DNA from: Terana coerulea
Lineage: Eukaryota; Basidiomycota; Agaricomycetes; Polyporales; Phanerochaetaceae
Direction of reading: 5' to 3'
Length of the DNA: 23,922 nucleotides
NCBI GenBank assembly: GCA_024811115.1
Contig: JAKOGH010001016.1
Location: 1-23,922 of the forward strand
In this document: positions 1 to 10,138 of the stretch, in pieces
How positions within the stretch are numbered: position 1 is the first letter of the stretch
Layout: every line of letters begins with the position of its first letter
The notes under the pieces: generated by a model
The model's database searches: none
What the model was told of the DNA's origin: nothing
Seen by the model: the letters and a program-made list of their open reading frames with translations, nothing else
Position numbers and translations under genes: made by a program

Positions 1-21
1 TGTAAAGGGAGGTGGGCGTAC

Positions 22-47
22 CTGGAACCTCTTTTGCAGCCAATCAT
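22..47 (-). CDS. possible first coding exon of a gene running off the left edge
   Basis: On the minus strand an ATG at 47 opens a nine-codon stretch that ends at 22 with CAG followed by GTACGC, a good agaricomycete splice donor. Upstream (higher coordinates) lies the GAGCGG-rich tract that could belong to a promoter. The sequence stops 21 nt after the donor, so no second exon can be seen and no product can be named. It could equally be chance. Confidence 0.2.
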
Positions 48-180
48 GCCCTAGCTCCTACTCCAAGTTGGCTGACAGCTTGCCCCAACGGCATCGGTCC
101 CAGCAACGCTAACAATAGAATCGGCGAACTGGTTTGGGAGGAGTAGGGACGAGAGAGAACGCTACGACTCCGAGAAACGA

Positions 181-222
181 GAGCAGGAGCGGGAGCGGGA
201 GCGGGAGCGGAGCGGGAGCGGA
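181..222. repeat. GAGCGG hexanucleotide microsatellite
   Basis: The tract reads as about six imperfect copies of GAGCGG/GAGCAG on the plus strand, strongly purine-biased on one strand. It lies in a stretch with no supported gene and could be part of a promoter for a minus-strand gene leaving the left edge. Confidence 0.75.
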
Positions 223-1720
223 AATGCCGAAGCCCCGTGATTGGTTGCCCAGCAACTCCTCTCGACGCGGGCCTTCGCCATAACTCTCGTCTGCCCTCCA
301 CGTACTCGTCCGTCTACGATCTCGCCTGGGTAGTGCTTTTCACCAATACGCTACGCTTCCATTCTCGGTTCGCCTTCTTTCACCTCTCGACGCTTTTCAG
401 CCGCATTGCAGGGACCCGATGCACTCCAGGTACTCATTTCTGAGTACCGGCGAAGTGTATCGCTCTCTGCTCTCGCGGGAACCCGTATGATGCGGAAAAC
501 CCTTGGCAGAGGACGCTGTAGATGCTAGTCGGTGTTGGAGTGTCTGTTGTTGTGAGTAGTTGGCAGGCCTCTGGAAGTGATATGTAAAGGCTGACGAAAG
601 GCTTAACTTCACGTTCGTAGCCTACAGCATAAGTTGTCTTAGATCGCTCGCTGTCAATCCTGCGCGGGAGGTTAACGTCGTGGCAGAGTTCCCTCAATGC
701 GCATACCCGGCAAGCTCCTTCCTTACGAGTCTGTCCTCTGCCACTCTTTATTACTCTACAGGACCAAGCCCTGACATTCATTTGTTCAGAGATGCCAAGC
801 GGAGCATTCAATACCATCCTCGTGCCCTGCTACGATGAGCTCTTCTCCATGAACGCATGAATTCGCCGGTCTATATCTCCACTGGACAGAACACCTCTTA
901 CCAGGGCTTTAGATTTGGCATACCGCCCGTCCACTCCACGTCGCGCGCGACGCCGAGCCGCCAGCGCCTTGCGCATGGCCTCACTCTTATAACTTGCCAC
1001 AGCTTGCCTACAGTTGCTCATTTAATGAACCGCATGGACGTTCAGGTCGAATCCAGCCTTGTCGGACCCAACCATCACGGTTGTGCAAGGCGGCGCCGTT
1101 GCACGCCCTTGATTGACATCCATCATCTCCACAGCAAACCGATGCAAGCCTCTTCGTGTTCTGCGAACACTTGCAGCATGACGAAGGACGTACGACCGGC
1201 ATACAGCCTCGTTTTCACGCAGGCACCCCAGCAGCGTTCTGCCTACAGGAAGCACGCTCATGACGCGAGCATGTACGCTGAGCACGGACGCTGTTACCAT
1301 GCCTCGCAGCATCGATATCACTGTTACCAACGATAGAGCACTTGCTCAATACTATGATTTCTCATCTCAACCCACCAGTACGCGGAACGTGGAATGGCGA
1401 CAATCGTGAAACGCGCACCTCCGATGCACATCACGTACTCTGTCAAAGCACAACGAATGCGTACGTCCATCCAAGTTGCGCCCTGTAGGTCTACGGTAAA
1501 ACTAACATTTGACTTTAGCATCTGCGAAGGCCCGTCGCATGCTTTGTTGAGTTCGTCACGCGTGCCGAGGGTTTCGGAACGCACCATGCGTGGTGACGGT
1601 GTTGTCCGCTGTCATCAGCGGGCTGTTTGCTGCTCGTTGATGGTCTGTATGCAGGCTAGCCGGATGAAACTGCTCTACTGCCGTCTGTCTGCGTCGGCGG
1701 GGAGAGGAGATGGAAAGAGG
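223..1720. other. intergenic stretch without a supported gene
   Basis: Open frames of 60-160 codons occur on both strands (for example 857-1336 plus and 434-817 minus). None shows a recognisable domain, a consistent intron pattern or a signal peptide. I see no tRNA, transposon end or conserved repeat here. The last few hundred bases must include the promoter of the His-rich gene. Confidence 0.6.
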
Positions 1721-1727
1721 TATATAA
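1721..1727 (+). promoter_or_regulatory. TATA box of the His-rich gene
   Basis: TATATAA lies 279 bp upstream of the chosen ATG at 2000. The long gap is explained if the leader carries an intron (1820-1877), which gives a spliced leader of roughly 190 nt from a start site about 30 bp downstream of the box. Confidence 0.65.
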
Positions 1728-1819
1728 CCTGCCACGCAAACACTCCTGTTCCCCAGCTCCTCAGCTCATCTTTCTTCAAGCCACTTTCTTCTTCGTCTTC
1801 CAAGTTCGGGTGCCGGTCG

Positions 1820-1877
1820 GTACGTACTATCGTATTTCTTTTATGCATGCGACAAACTGACTAATGCGCACATCTAG
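1820..1877 (+). other. probable 5' UTR intron of the His-rich gene
   Basis: GTACGT donor at 1820, a CTGAC/CTAAT branch-site region near 1857-1865 and a TCTAG acceptor ending at 1877 give a 58-nt intron, the same size as the coding introns in this window. It lies between the TATA box and the ATG. Confidence 0.6.
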
Positions 1878-1999
1878 CCTGACTTGTTTTTTATCAGTGC
1901 TTTTTATTTTATTGCCGCTTTTCACGACTTCACCGCTCGTTCTTTTACGACACGCCTTACGACCTACACGTATCTCTCCTCGTAATCACCCGCCGCAAG

Positions 2000-3046
2000 A
2001 TGTATATGCCAAAGACCATCGCTGTTCTTGCCCTCGCCGCTGCGGCTGCCCCGGCGCTTGCACGCTCGTACGTCTCTGTGCTTCTACTTTCTTGCGCGCA
2101 GCTCTAATCACAATGTGGTACAGTGACGCGCCGATCGCTGCCCGGCAGCTGAAGGACCTTGAAGCGCGCTCGCACAACAACTTCGAGCACTTCGCTGCCG
2201 CGCACCCGCACCATCACGGTCATCACCACGGTCACCACAGGCATCACCACCACCACGGTCACCACAGTCATCACCACCATGCTCACCACCACGCGCACCA
2301 CCACAGCCACCACCACGGGCAATTCCACCATGCCCGCGACGAGGAGCTCTTGATGCGTGAGCCGGCGCACCACCACGGGCAATTCCACCATGCCCGCGAC
2401 GAGGAGCTCTTGATGCGTGAGCCGGCACCACCACGGAAACAAGCATCACGGCCACAAGCACCACCACCACGCTCACCACGCTCACCACCACCACGGGCAC
2501 AAGCACCATGGACACAAGCACCACGGCCACCACCACCATGCCCGCGACGAGGAGTCGGGCGCGATCAACGCGTGGACGATCGTCGGCGACATCGGCAAGG
2601 TGCTCAAGTTCATCAGGCGCGACGAGCAGGCTGGCGCGCTCAACGTCGGACACCTCATTGGTGACGCCGTGAAGCTCTTCCTGCGCGAGGACGAGTCCGG
2701 TGCTCTGCAATTCCACAACATTGACCGCTTTCCCTTGAACACGCTGAAGATCGCCCGCGATTCTGAGGAGCCGTCCGGTGCGCTAAACGTCGGACATCTC
2801 ATCGGCGACGCCGTGAAATTATTCGTGCGCGAAGACAAGTCCCACCCGTCCGGCTTCGCACAACGCATTGCCGACGCGGACAAGCAAGTGTTCTTGCGTG
2901 GGGACGGTGGCGAGCTGCTTGCGCGCGACGAGGAGTCTGGGGCGATAACCTGGAAATTGAATGGCAGGCCCTACACACTCGGCCCCATCATGAACCGCGA
3001 TGGTACGCTTTCTTCCCTAGTTCATAACGTTAACGAGCCCTCATAG
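2000..3046 (+). CDS. secreted histidine-rich protein with C-terminal peptide repeats (frame interrupted)
   Basis: Not a family I recognise. The ATG at 2000 starts a signal peptide of about 22 residues ending in an Ala-rich stretch and ALA. An intron at 2068-2123 (GTACGT...TACAG, 56 nt) follows. Exon 2 encodes a short acidic/basic linker, then a region built almost wholly of His with Gly, Ala, Ser and Arg, a likely site for binding divalent metal. The C-terminal part (about 2540-3046) has six degenerate units of 22-30 residues. Each starts near SGA[IL] and ends in a hydrophobic residue followed by R and D/E; GALNVGHLIGDAVKLF occurs twice. The signal peptide and first His block are in one frame, but from about 2427 the His block and repeats continue in another, because two bases are missing at the end of a 60-bp tandem repeat. 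As written, translation would run on to a stop at 2664 through a Pro/Arg-rich frame. Whether this is an assembly error, an allele or a dying gene cannot be told here. Confidence 0.72.
2308..2426 (+). repeat. 60-bp exact tandem duplication inside the His-rich coding region
   Basis: 2308-2366 and 2368-2426 are identical over 59 positions at a 60-bp period, so each copy adds 20 residues in frame (His-rich start, then ARDEELLMREPA). After copy 1 the sequence reads GGCGCACCACCACGG. After copy 2 it reads GGCACCACCACGG, two bases shorter. Perfect identity implies recent duplication or gene-conversion-like exchange. Confidence 0.9.
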
Positions 3047-3553
3047 TATGCGTAGAGCTGCCGCGGAGCCTCGAAGAGCTCGACTAGGCTGCCAGTTGGA
3101 TGTTACGTTGCTTAGTGACAAGCACACACGGCAGTAAATACCCACAAAGAAGCACTGATAATGAATACGATTTTGGCTCGCTGAGGAGCTCACCGTATCA
3201 TCCTGTCTTGTGTTGCCCAGATCTTCTTCCGACTAAGGCTGCTGCGAAGGCGTTCCAGCAATGAGCGCACGCTGTGGTACTCCAGCTAACTGGTGCGACA
3301 CTATTGAAGCGCCGCGTAATTTTATGTTTACAACGCAGTGTAGATACTTCGCCTTACTATCACTTGAGTGTGAGGCTAACAGTATTCTCTGTTGGTGTGT
3401 GCCTCGTGAGCAGAAAACAGATTACTATACCTAGGGCAACCGGAGTCGCTACAGACAGAGCAGTGACTATGGAATAAGTTCAGATCCTCGTTGGCAAAAA
3501 CGGCTCCGACTCCAACCGAACGTCCGTCTCGTTCCTGATTCAAGTCAACGCCA
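3047..3553. other. convergent intergenic region
   Basis: This holds the 3' end of the His-rich gene and the 3' end of the minus-strand gene that stops at 3554. I see no further coding sequence, RNA gene or repeat. Confidence 0.5.
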
Positions 3554-5637
3554 CTACACATATGTATTCCAGGAGTCAGGCGTGAGGGCGCTGTCATCGT
3601 GGTCGGGAGAGTATGATCTTGTTTGTACAGGCACAAAGTACACTCTGTAGTGCGTAATACGTAGGATGAGCAACGAAAATGCGATCATGGGAGGGATCGT
3701 ACCTGCTATTGGCCCCAATTGAAGCCTCGGTAGAAGACGTATCTCTGCTAGAACGTACAGAGGGAATAGAAATCTGGAATACCACTTCGGTGCACTTTCA
3801 GTGCGCTCAGCAGTCCGTGCGACATTGGATCGCTTGGCGCCCTTCAATCGCGCTTTCGCTCTGGCCAAGAAAGGTGTATCCACAGACTGCTGGGAGCCGG
3901 GGACATCCTGGGCGTTGACCTGAGCAACTTGTGATAGATGTTCTCGGCTGGTACACTTGATGGGAGTGCCAGACGTAGCACGCTTCGCCGAAACTGTTGC
4001 GCCTTCGGTCGCATCTTGCGCCGTCTGTCGCAGTACTTCTGACAACTGTTGGCTTGTGGAGGAAAGAAGACCGACTACAGAATTTGATCAGCAGCAGTCC
4101 TCCGATCGTTGTCTTCAAATTCATTTACCACCAAGCACGTCCACGGTCACATCCACAGGGCAGGAGTCGAGAATTTCGCGCAATTCAAGACCACTGGTCC
4201 ACACTGAATCCTACTTGGCATTAGAACGGTTGATAACGAAGCGGGTATGTGAACTTACCGGAATTGCGGAGTACAAGTCGTCGTAGCACACAATTGCAGT
4301 CTTCGCGTCCATACACTGCTATAGGCGTGTTCGTTTTAGTAATCACCCAGTTGGCGACCGCGACCGGCGTCATACCTCTAACATATAGTCCAGGACAATG
4401 TTTAAGGGATCTACACCCTAGCACGGAGTGCATCAGCTTCAGAGCAACTGGCACAGTAAAACCCGAGCTTACATTGACATGTAATTCTGTCTTCTGAGGG
4501 ATCTCTTGAATATCTGAGTTGGTTGTACTCGGCGACGAAGTAATGACATTATTGCTGGTCGGTTTGGCATGCGCCGCGGGGCTCGGTCGACGTTCGACTT
4601 CATCATCCTGTCTCAAGCTGCGGAACATCCGCTGAGGTCAGCTGTACATTGACTTGCCAATTGATTGTAGGCTCGTATCCGACGATGGCGAGGAAACGCC
4701 GTATTCGTCAGAGAGTCCTTGTGCATCCTTAGACTCGACCTTAGCGGTGATCTTTGGACGAAGTAAGAGTCGGTTCTTCTTTTTGTAGTATCGCAGGAAA
4801 AGACACTGGTCTTTGGGGAATGGTGCTTCCAGTATATCATCATCGGCGAGACGGGATGACCTATTCTCTAGCCGGCGAGGCCCCGATCGCTGTTCCATAG
4901 ACATCTGCACGTCTTTTGATATGGATACTTCGAACGATGCAGACGCGTATGTTCCGGCAGCTGCAGAGAAGGACATGCTGTGGGAGGTTCCCTCGTTGGA
5001 AAAGGCGGCAAGAGCCCATTCAGACGTCTTGAGCCAGCCCGAGACCAGAATGATATCCCATGGTTGGATGGTGTGACCCTTCTCCTTTGCAAAAACGTGC
5101 CAGGAGTCGTGATAGCGGTTGATGTAGTCACGAAAGGCACGGTTGCTGATGTAGCGGTGTTGTCTTCCATAACCACCAAGCACTGCAATGGCACCTTGGC
5201 TGGCGTTACAACTGAACGAGTAAGATGCTCCGGGCCCTTTCTCGCTGTTTCGCCATCATCAGATATCCACGCTGCGGGCTGCACTCAAACGAAACTCACC
5301 TTAAGGTGGAAAGGCCGACTTCAACCTTCTGGCAGATCGTGGTCGACGTACAGACCGGCCCCGGCGACAGGAACTCCTCTTCAGAATGAAGAAACTCCGC
5401 TTCGTCCACGGAGAGAGTTACGAACTCCTCGGGCACGCCCCGCGCATTGAGAGGGTCCTCGGCAGGGCGCATGGCATTGAAAAGCCGGTAAAAACACCCC
5501 TCTTGAACGAAGCCCACGTCCCCGAGTTCTACTTCTCCAAACTTCGTAGGTTCTGGGTGCCAGAGTGGCAGACCGTAGCCGCGCTGAACGAGTTGCTCTG
5601 CATAGAGGGAGTAGGCAGTCTTGAGGGATGAGGACAT
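3554..5637 (-). CDS. member of an expanded uncharacterised agaricomycete protein family
   Basis: Function unknown. Proposed exons (descending): 5637-5300, 5211-4740, 4631-4473, 4417-4376, 4315-4259, 4210-4129 and 4074-3554, giving about 556 residues. The N-terminal block has YGLPLWHPEP, VELGDVGFVQEG, LFNAMRP and LNARGVPEEF. The next exon has a Gly-Tyr-Gly motif, DIILVSGWLKTSEWALAAFS and a positively charged segment. Then come DPLNIVLDYMLE and DAKTAIVCYDDLYSAI on two tiny exons. This motif order is typical of a family I know as many-copy and unnamed in mushroom genomes. Introns at 5299-5212, 4472-4418, 4375-4316, 4258-4211 and 4128-4075 have good GT/AG ends and are 48-88 nt. The junction around 4739-4632 is the weak point: its best in-phase donor is GTCGAG. 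The last exon encodes a polar basic tail and then a hydrophobic stretch that could cross a membrane; if the 4128 intron is not used the protein stops at 4121. An in-frame ATG at 5703 exists, but 5637 fits the family start better. Confidence 0.78.
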
Positions 5638-5729
5638 GGATGCAGTCTGCAGAGAAGGATATCCTCCTACGTGGATACATGTAGTCAATGCGAAGCATAG
5701 CATGCTAACGATGTGTGTCCTGACGGAAC

Positions 5730-5735
5730 CTTATA
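5730..5735 (-). promoter_or_regulatory. TATA box for the minus-strand family gene
   Basis: On the minus strand the sequence reads TATAAG, about 93 bp upstream of the ATG at 5637. This supports 5637 over the in-frame ATG at 5703, which would leave a leader too short for normal TATA-to-start-site spacing. Confidence 0.5.
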
Positions 5736-5739
5736 TCAC

Positions 5740-7980
5740 GGCCTCCGCATGCCTGCGCATTTGGCCCGGTCCTGTGTAGGAGCATAGTACTAGTTAGCGC
5801 TACTTGGCTTTTGCATAGCCTCGCTTCATGCGAAGTTTGCAGCGGATGACATGAATCACGCACTGAATTGTAGTCTGGCGTTTGTCAGACTGCTGCTGGA
5901 TAGCCTTGTCCAGGATTGGAGAATGGTGACCGGGTCGCGTCTGATAGTAATAAGTGCTAGGTACCGACGCGCATTTCTGCTCGCTGAAACTAAGGGGGTG
6001 TATACAGAAACATGGACCTGGAGAAGACCGAAGTGTTACGCTGACCTCGGCGACGCGAGGCGACCAATCCTGACACTGCGGCAGTTGCCGATCGCCGACT
6101 GCCGTCAGCGTTCAACGTTCAACTTTGCAGCCAACCTCTCACCGTCATTCACATTTGCTTGCCACCAACCTCGCTCGATGCTTTCTACGACATATACAAG
6201 ACCGCAAAATAGTCACCCAGCACATACTTGAACTGCTTAGCCAGACACTTACCGCTCTTAATCCTGGTTGTCTATCGACCCTAGGCTCAAGCTCGTTGCT
6301 CGCTTTCCTATCCTGTACGGGCCTCTTCTGGCGACACTGGCTGTGCTGGAGCAATTTCATGGATAAAGGAGCACTTAGGGTAATACCCATGACATTGGTG
6401 AGCACGCTGTGCTGTACTTTGGTTTCTTTTGCTAAGTGCACGATCGTAACGTGGTCATAAGATTTGCTAGCTTGTAGTCCCTTTGCGACTAAATTTGAGC
6501 CATTTTTTCTCAAGACACGAGACACCTGCAAGATGCGACGGCCACAGATCAGCAGCAAGCAGTCGTTGAAGCCGTCGTTCCCGCGCTCCAGTTCCCGTTA
6601 CGCCACACGTTCACTTGAAGGTCAATGTACGTACTGCTAGGGCAGGCAGTAGAGGTCTCCGTTTCCGGCGACGCTTATAGATCATTTCGCAGGCGCGGGA
6701 ACTGCCGCTCTGTCCAGGATTACACAGGCTGAGAAGGGCCAATACTGTGAACCGTTAAGCGTTACGCAGGGCGGCGACTACCACACACAAGCCAAATTCA
6801 GGCTTGCCCTCGATGACACGTCAACATTCCTCGGCATTCGCTCTTATTACAGTATGTGTCTCTGAGCCCATCGCGACTGACCATGTAGTAATCTAGCTTC
6901 TCCACAGACGTCGAAGGCGAGGACTACGCGGTATAAGAAGCACGGAGCTGCCCACTTTGGCGAGGTACATCAGACGAATCCGATGATAGCGTGCGTTAGT
7001 GAGGCAGCGCTCGCTCGTGGGCACCCACACAAAGTCAGGAATGCGGCAAAGCATACGCAGTTCCTGGTGCGTCCCCTGCTCTTTGCATCTACCGACGGCT
7101 GACCTCACATTGCAGTGCATTAGATCCAGGCATTTTGCAGCGCTACAGGGTTTGTTGTGCGGACAGCCCCTTATCCTACTCACTCAACACTCATCGAATT
7201 CATACCAACTCAACATGCCCTTCTCACCTCACCGGCTTGCAACGCACATCTGGTGGCCGAGGCTGGGAGAAAGATGAGCGCTCAACGGAAGCGTCAGCAA
7301 GCAGAGGCGACACCGGCCCGGGGGGCTCAATCATCCTTGCACCGTTCTTTTATGACTGCATCCATTGCGCCTCAGCGTGCAGGACTCTTGAGTAAAGTTC
7401 GTCGCTCCTACCGGCTCCCCGCGCCTTTCAATTGGCTACCATGGTTGACTCGGTACGATTGCGAGCCGGTGACATTGTGGACGCGCTTCGTCTCTTCTGA
7501 TCCAGATATGCCAGTGTGCCTTGGTCTTCACTGTGTAATGGGCTACAGGATAGGCGGGCGGCGGCGTTTTAGCACGCGGATATAGCGGGTCAATACAGAC
7601 TGTTGCGTATATTTCTGCGTGGACGAAAGTACTGGCTTTGCCGAGCGTGAGAGTGTAGCCTCATCGTGTCGGGAGCTGCTCTGCCCCACCGCGTGTGCTA
7701 TTTCCCTGGACCTCATGGCTCTCTAACCGTTGGCCCACGCACAACCTCCCTCCCACTGTTTTTGTTCCTGTCCTCTGCTCGGGAGCATACACCGTTATTC
7801 TTATTGATTTTCTCGCGAGACATGATAGAGTCGCGGGACTTTTTATGGGAACATCCTCCCCTGGTGCGTGTGGCCATTACACTCTATTCCTGTCGGCTCT
7901 CTCACTCCGCCATACGACGCTGCAGGTATCCAGCATGACGACTTGCGCAAGTTTTCGAGCTTATCTCGACACCCAGCACA
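5740..7980. other. long gene-poor stretch
   Basis: Over 2.2 kb no open frame shows a domain, signal peptide or chain of plausible exons. Frames of 90-140 codons at 5851-6231 (+), 6145-6558 (-), 6893-7183 (-) and 7157-7585 (+) have irregular composition and no recognisable motif. No terminal inverted repeats, transposase motif or tRNA was seen. It may be decayed sequence or large regulatory DNA. Confidence 0.5.
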
Positions 7981-7988
7981 GCGGCAGG

Positions 7989-7996
7989 TATAAAAA
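7989..7996 (+). promoter_or_regulatory. TATA box of the S53 peptidase gene
   Basis: TATAAAAA lies 67 bp upstream of the ATG at 8056, a normal spacing for a fungal gene with a short leader. Confidence 0.7.
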
Positions 7997-8055
7997 TCGA
8001 ATCTCAAGCATGGCACTTGACTGAGCCAGAGTCGACTGTCTCTCGCTTGAGCACG

Positions 8056-10138
8056 ATGCAGGCCTTGTCCAAGCTCCTCGCTCTCCTCTCTGTCGTCGCG
8101 TCCGCATCTGCGTCCCTCGTTTTTCACGAGGCACGGTCTGTGCCGCCGAATGGATTCGTGAGCAAGGGTGCCGCTCCTGTCAGCCAGACCATCGAGCTTC
8201 GCATCGGCCTCGCATCCAGCAACATCGACGGGTTGCACGACAAGCTGATGTCCATCAGCACTCCAGGCAGCGCTGAGTTCAGGCAGTGGCTGTCCGCAGG
8301 TAACTTATCGCTAACCCTGCCTGATGCGAACTGTGCTGACTCCATCGCAGATGAAGTCAAGACGTTCATGCAACCTGCACCTGCCACCCTTAACGCGTTC
8401 AATGCGTTTGCCAAGGCGAACAACCTCGAGACGACCAATGTGTCACCGAACGGCGAGTGGGTGTCGTTTACAACAACGGTCGGCCACGCAAACACGCTGT
8501 TCGGTGCCAACTTTGAGGTTTTTACCCACGATGCCATGGCAGAGCCACTCGTGCGCACGCTTTCCGTGTCCCTTCCTGAAGAGCTTGTCGGGCACGTCGA
8601 CGTCGTGCATCCGACGACCTCTTTCGAGGACCCGAACGTCCGCCTCGCGCCCGTCGCGACAACGATTGTCGACCGCGCCACGATCCCCGCCGCCTGCAAC
8701 TCGACCATCACGCCTACTTGTCTCCAGGAAATCTACGGAATTCCCGCGACCCCAGCCGTTAAGAACTCCAACACACTCCTCGTCACCGCGTACGTAGAGC
8801 AGTTTGCCCAGACTGCGGACTTGAAGGTGCGTCTGTTGTTGTGATGTTCATTCGTCCCACGCAATAATGCTCTCTGTTGCAGAGCTTTTTAACGCAGTTC
8901 CGCCCGGATCTGAGCCCTGCCACGACTTTTACCCTCGAAACAGTCGACAGTGGTACTAACCCGCAGGCCGTTGCTGACGCTGGGTATGCCGTCGCCCCAC
9001 TACAGCATGACTTTACTGACGTGTTGGCTTTCTACAGCACGGAAGCCAACCTCGACATCGAATACACCGTTGGAGTGGCGACTGGCATACCGGTCACCTT
9101 CCTATCCAACGGCAACGCCAACTTCCTCACGGCCCTCCAAGACACCGCGACGTTCCTCACGACTGCGAAAAATCCGCCCTCGGTTATGACCACATCGTAC
9201 GGCACAAATGAGGCCTCGATTTCCTCTAAGTGTGGCTACGTAAGTTCTCCTCAAACGCTCAGTGGATACCGCTAATCTAACTATGCTGTATTTCTTAGTA
9301 AGATCTGCAACACCTATCAAGCCCTCGGTGCGCGAGGCATTTCGGTCATCAACGCATCAGGCGACGGCGGAGTACGGGGAAACCACGATTCCCTGAACCA
9401 ATGCGCGTCGAACACCTTCCTCCCTGTCTTCCCCGCATCATGCCCATTCGTGACCGCCGTCGGCTCGACGATTGGCGTGCAACCCGAGCGGGCGATCAAC
9501 TTCACGGGCGGCGGCTTCTCGACGATCTTCACGCGGCCGTCCTTCCAGTCGACCGTCGTCCCGCAGTTCCTGAAGACCGTGCCCTCCAACTTTGCCGGTG
9601 TGTTCAACAAGAACGGCCGTGGCTACCCCGATGTGCGTTTCACACTACCCGTTGTCATCATAGAATGACACTGATAGTGGATGGTCTCGCAGGTCGCACT
9701 CCAGGGTTGGAACTTCCACATCGTCGACGGCGGCGTGAGCGGCCTGGTCGGCGGCACCTCCGCCTCGTCGCCCTCGTTCGCGAGCATCATCGCGCTCATC
9801 AACGACCAGCTCGTGGCCGCGGGCAAGCCCGTGCTCGGCTTCCTCAACCCGTTCATCTACTCAACCGCCTCGAGCGCATTCACGGACATCACGATCGGCA
9901 AGAACACGGGTTTCACATGCCCCAGCAACTCGGTGTGTAGTTCTCTCCATCCCCCGTCAGATTTGCTTACTCATCGTCATCATTGCAGTCCGCGTTTACA
10001 GCCGCGACAGGTTGGGATCCGTTGACCGGTATGTATTATACTATACCAGCCGTACTCACGACAGCTGACCCAAATGGACTTGTAGGTTTTGGTACTCCAG
10101 TGTTCTCCAAGCTGCTCGCGGCAGCGGAAGCGAAGTGA
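8056..10138 (+). CDS. secreted S53 peptidase (sedolisin / tripeptidyl-peptidase type)
   Basis: Acid-acting serine-carboxyl peptidase that would digest proteins outside the cell. Exons: 8056-8299, 8351-8826, 8883-9239, 9303-9632, 9693-9932, 9989-10028 and 10086-10138; all junctions keep frame and give 579 residues, a normal length for the family. Residues 1-19 are a signal peptide. The pro-domain follows (PGSAEFRQWLSADEVKTF, then FTTTVGHANTLFGANFEVF). The catalytic Glu and Asp lie in EANLD (about 294 and 298), the oxyanion Asp in SGDGG (about 380) and the catalytic Ser in GGTSASSPSFASIIALIND (about 492). The calcium site is suggested by FTDITIGKN and GWDPLTGFGTP at the C-terminus. At intron 3 two acceptors compete: TAG at 9298 would give an immediate stop, while AAG at 9302 restores the conserved ICNTYQALGARG. 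Intron 1 is 51 nt and stop-free in frame. The next gene is convergent. Confidence 0.95.

Noticed and set aside
434..817. 127-codon open frame (-)
   Set aside because: No recognisable domain or signal peptide, and no flanking splice structure that would extend it.
857..1336. 159-codon open frame (+)
   Set aside because: No motif, no exon partners, and competing open frames on both strands of the same DNA; looks like chance.
2220..2320. Possible introns inside the His tract that would restore frame
   Set aside because: The GT...CAG pairs there give introns of about 10-90 nt with non-consensus donors and no branch site.
1864..2664. Continuous 266-codon frame across the His-rich gene read as one exon
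   Set aside because: Its start lies in the leader and overlaps the signal-peptide exon in another frame; the real start is ATG 2000 with an intron at 2068-2123. Its Pro/Arg-rich end after 2430 is the off-frame reading of the His block.
5638..5703. Upstream in-frame ATG for the minus-strand family gene
   Set aside because: It adds a stretch with Cys and aromatic residues not typical of the family N-terminus and sits too close to the TATA box at 5730-5735.
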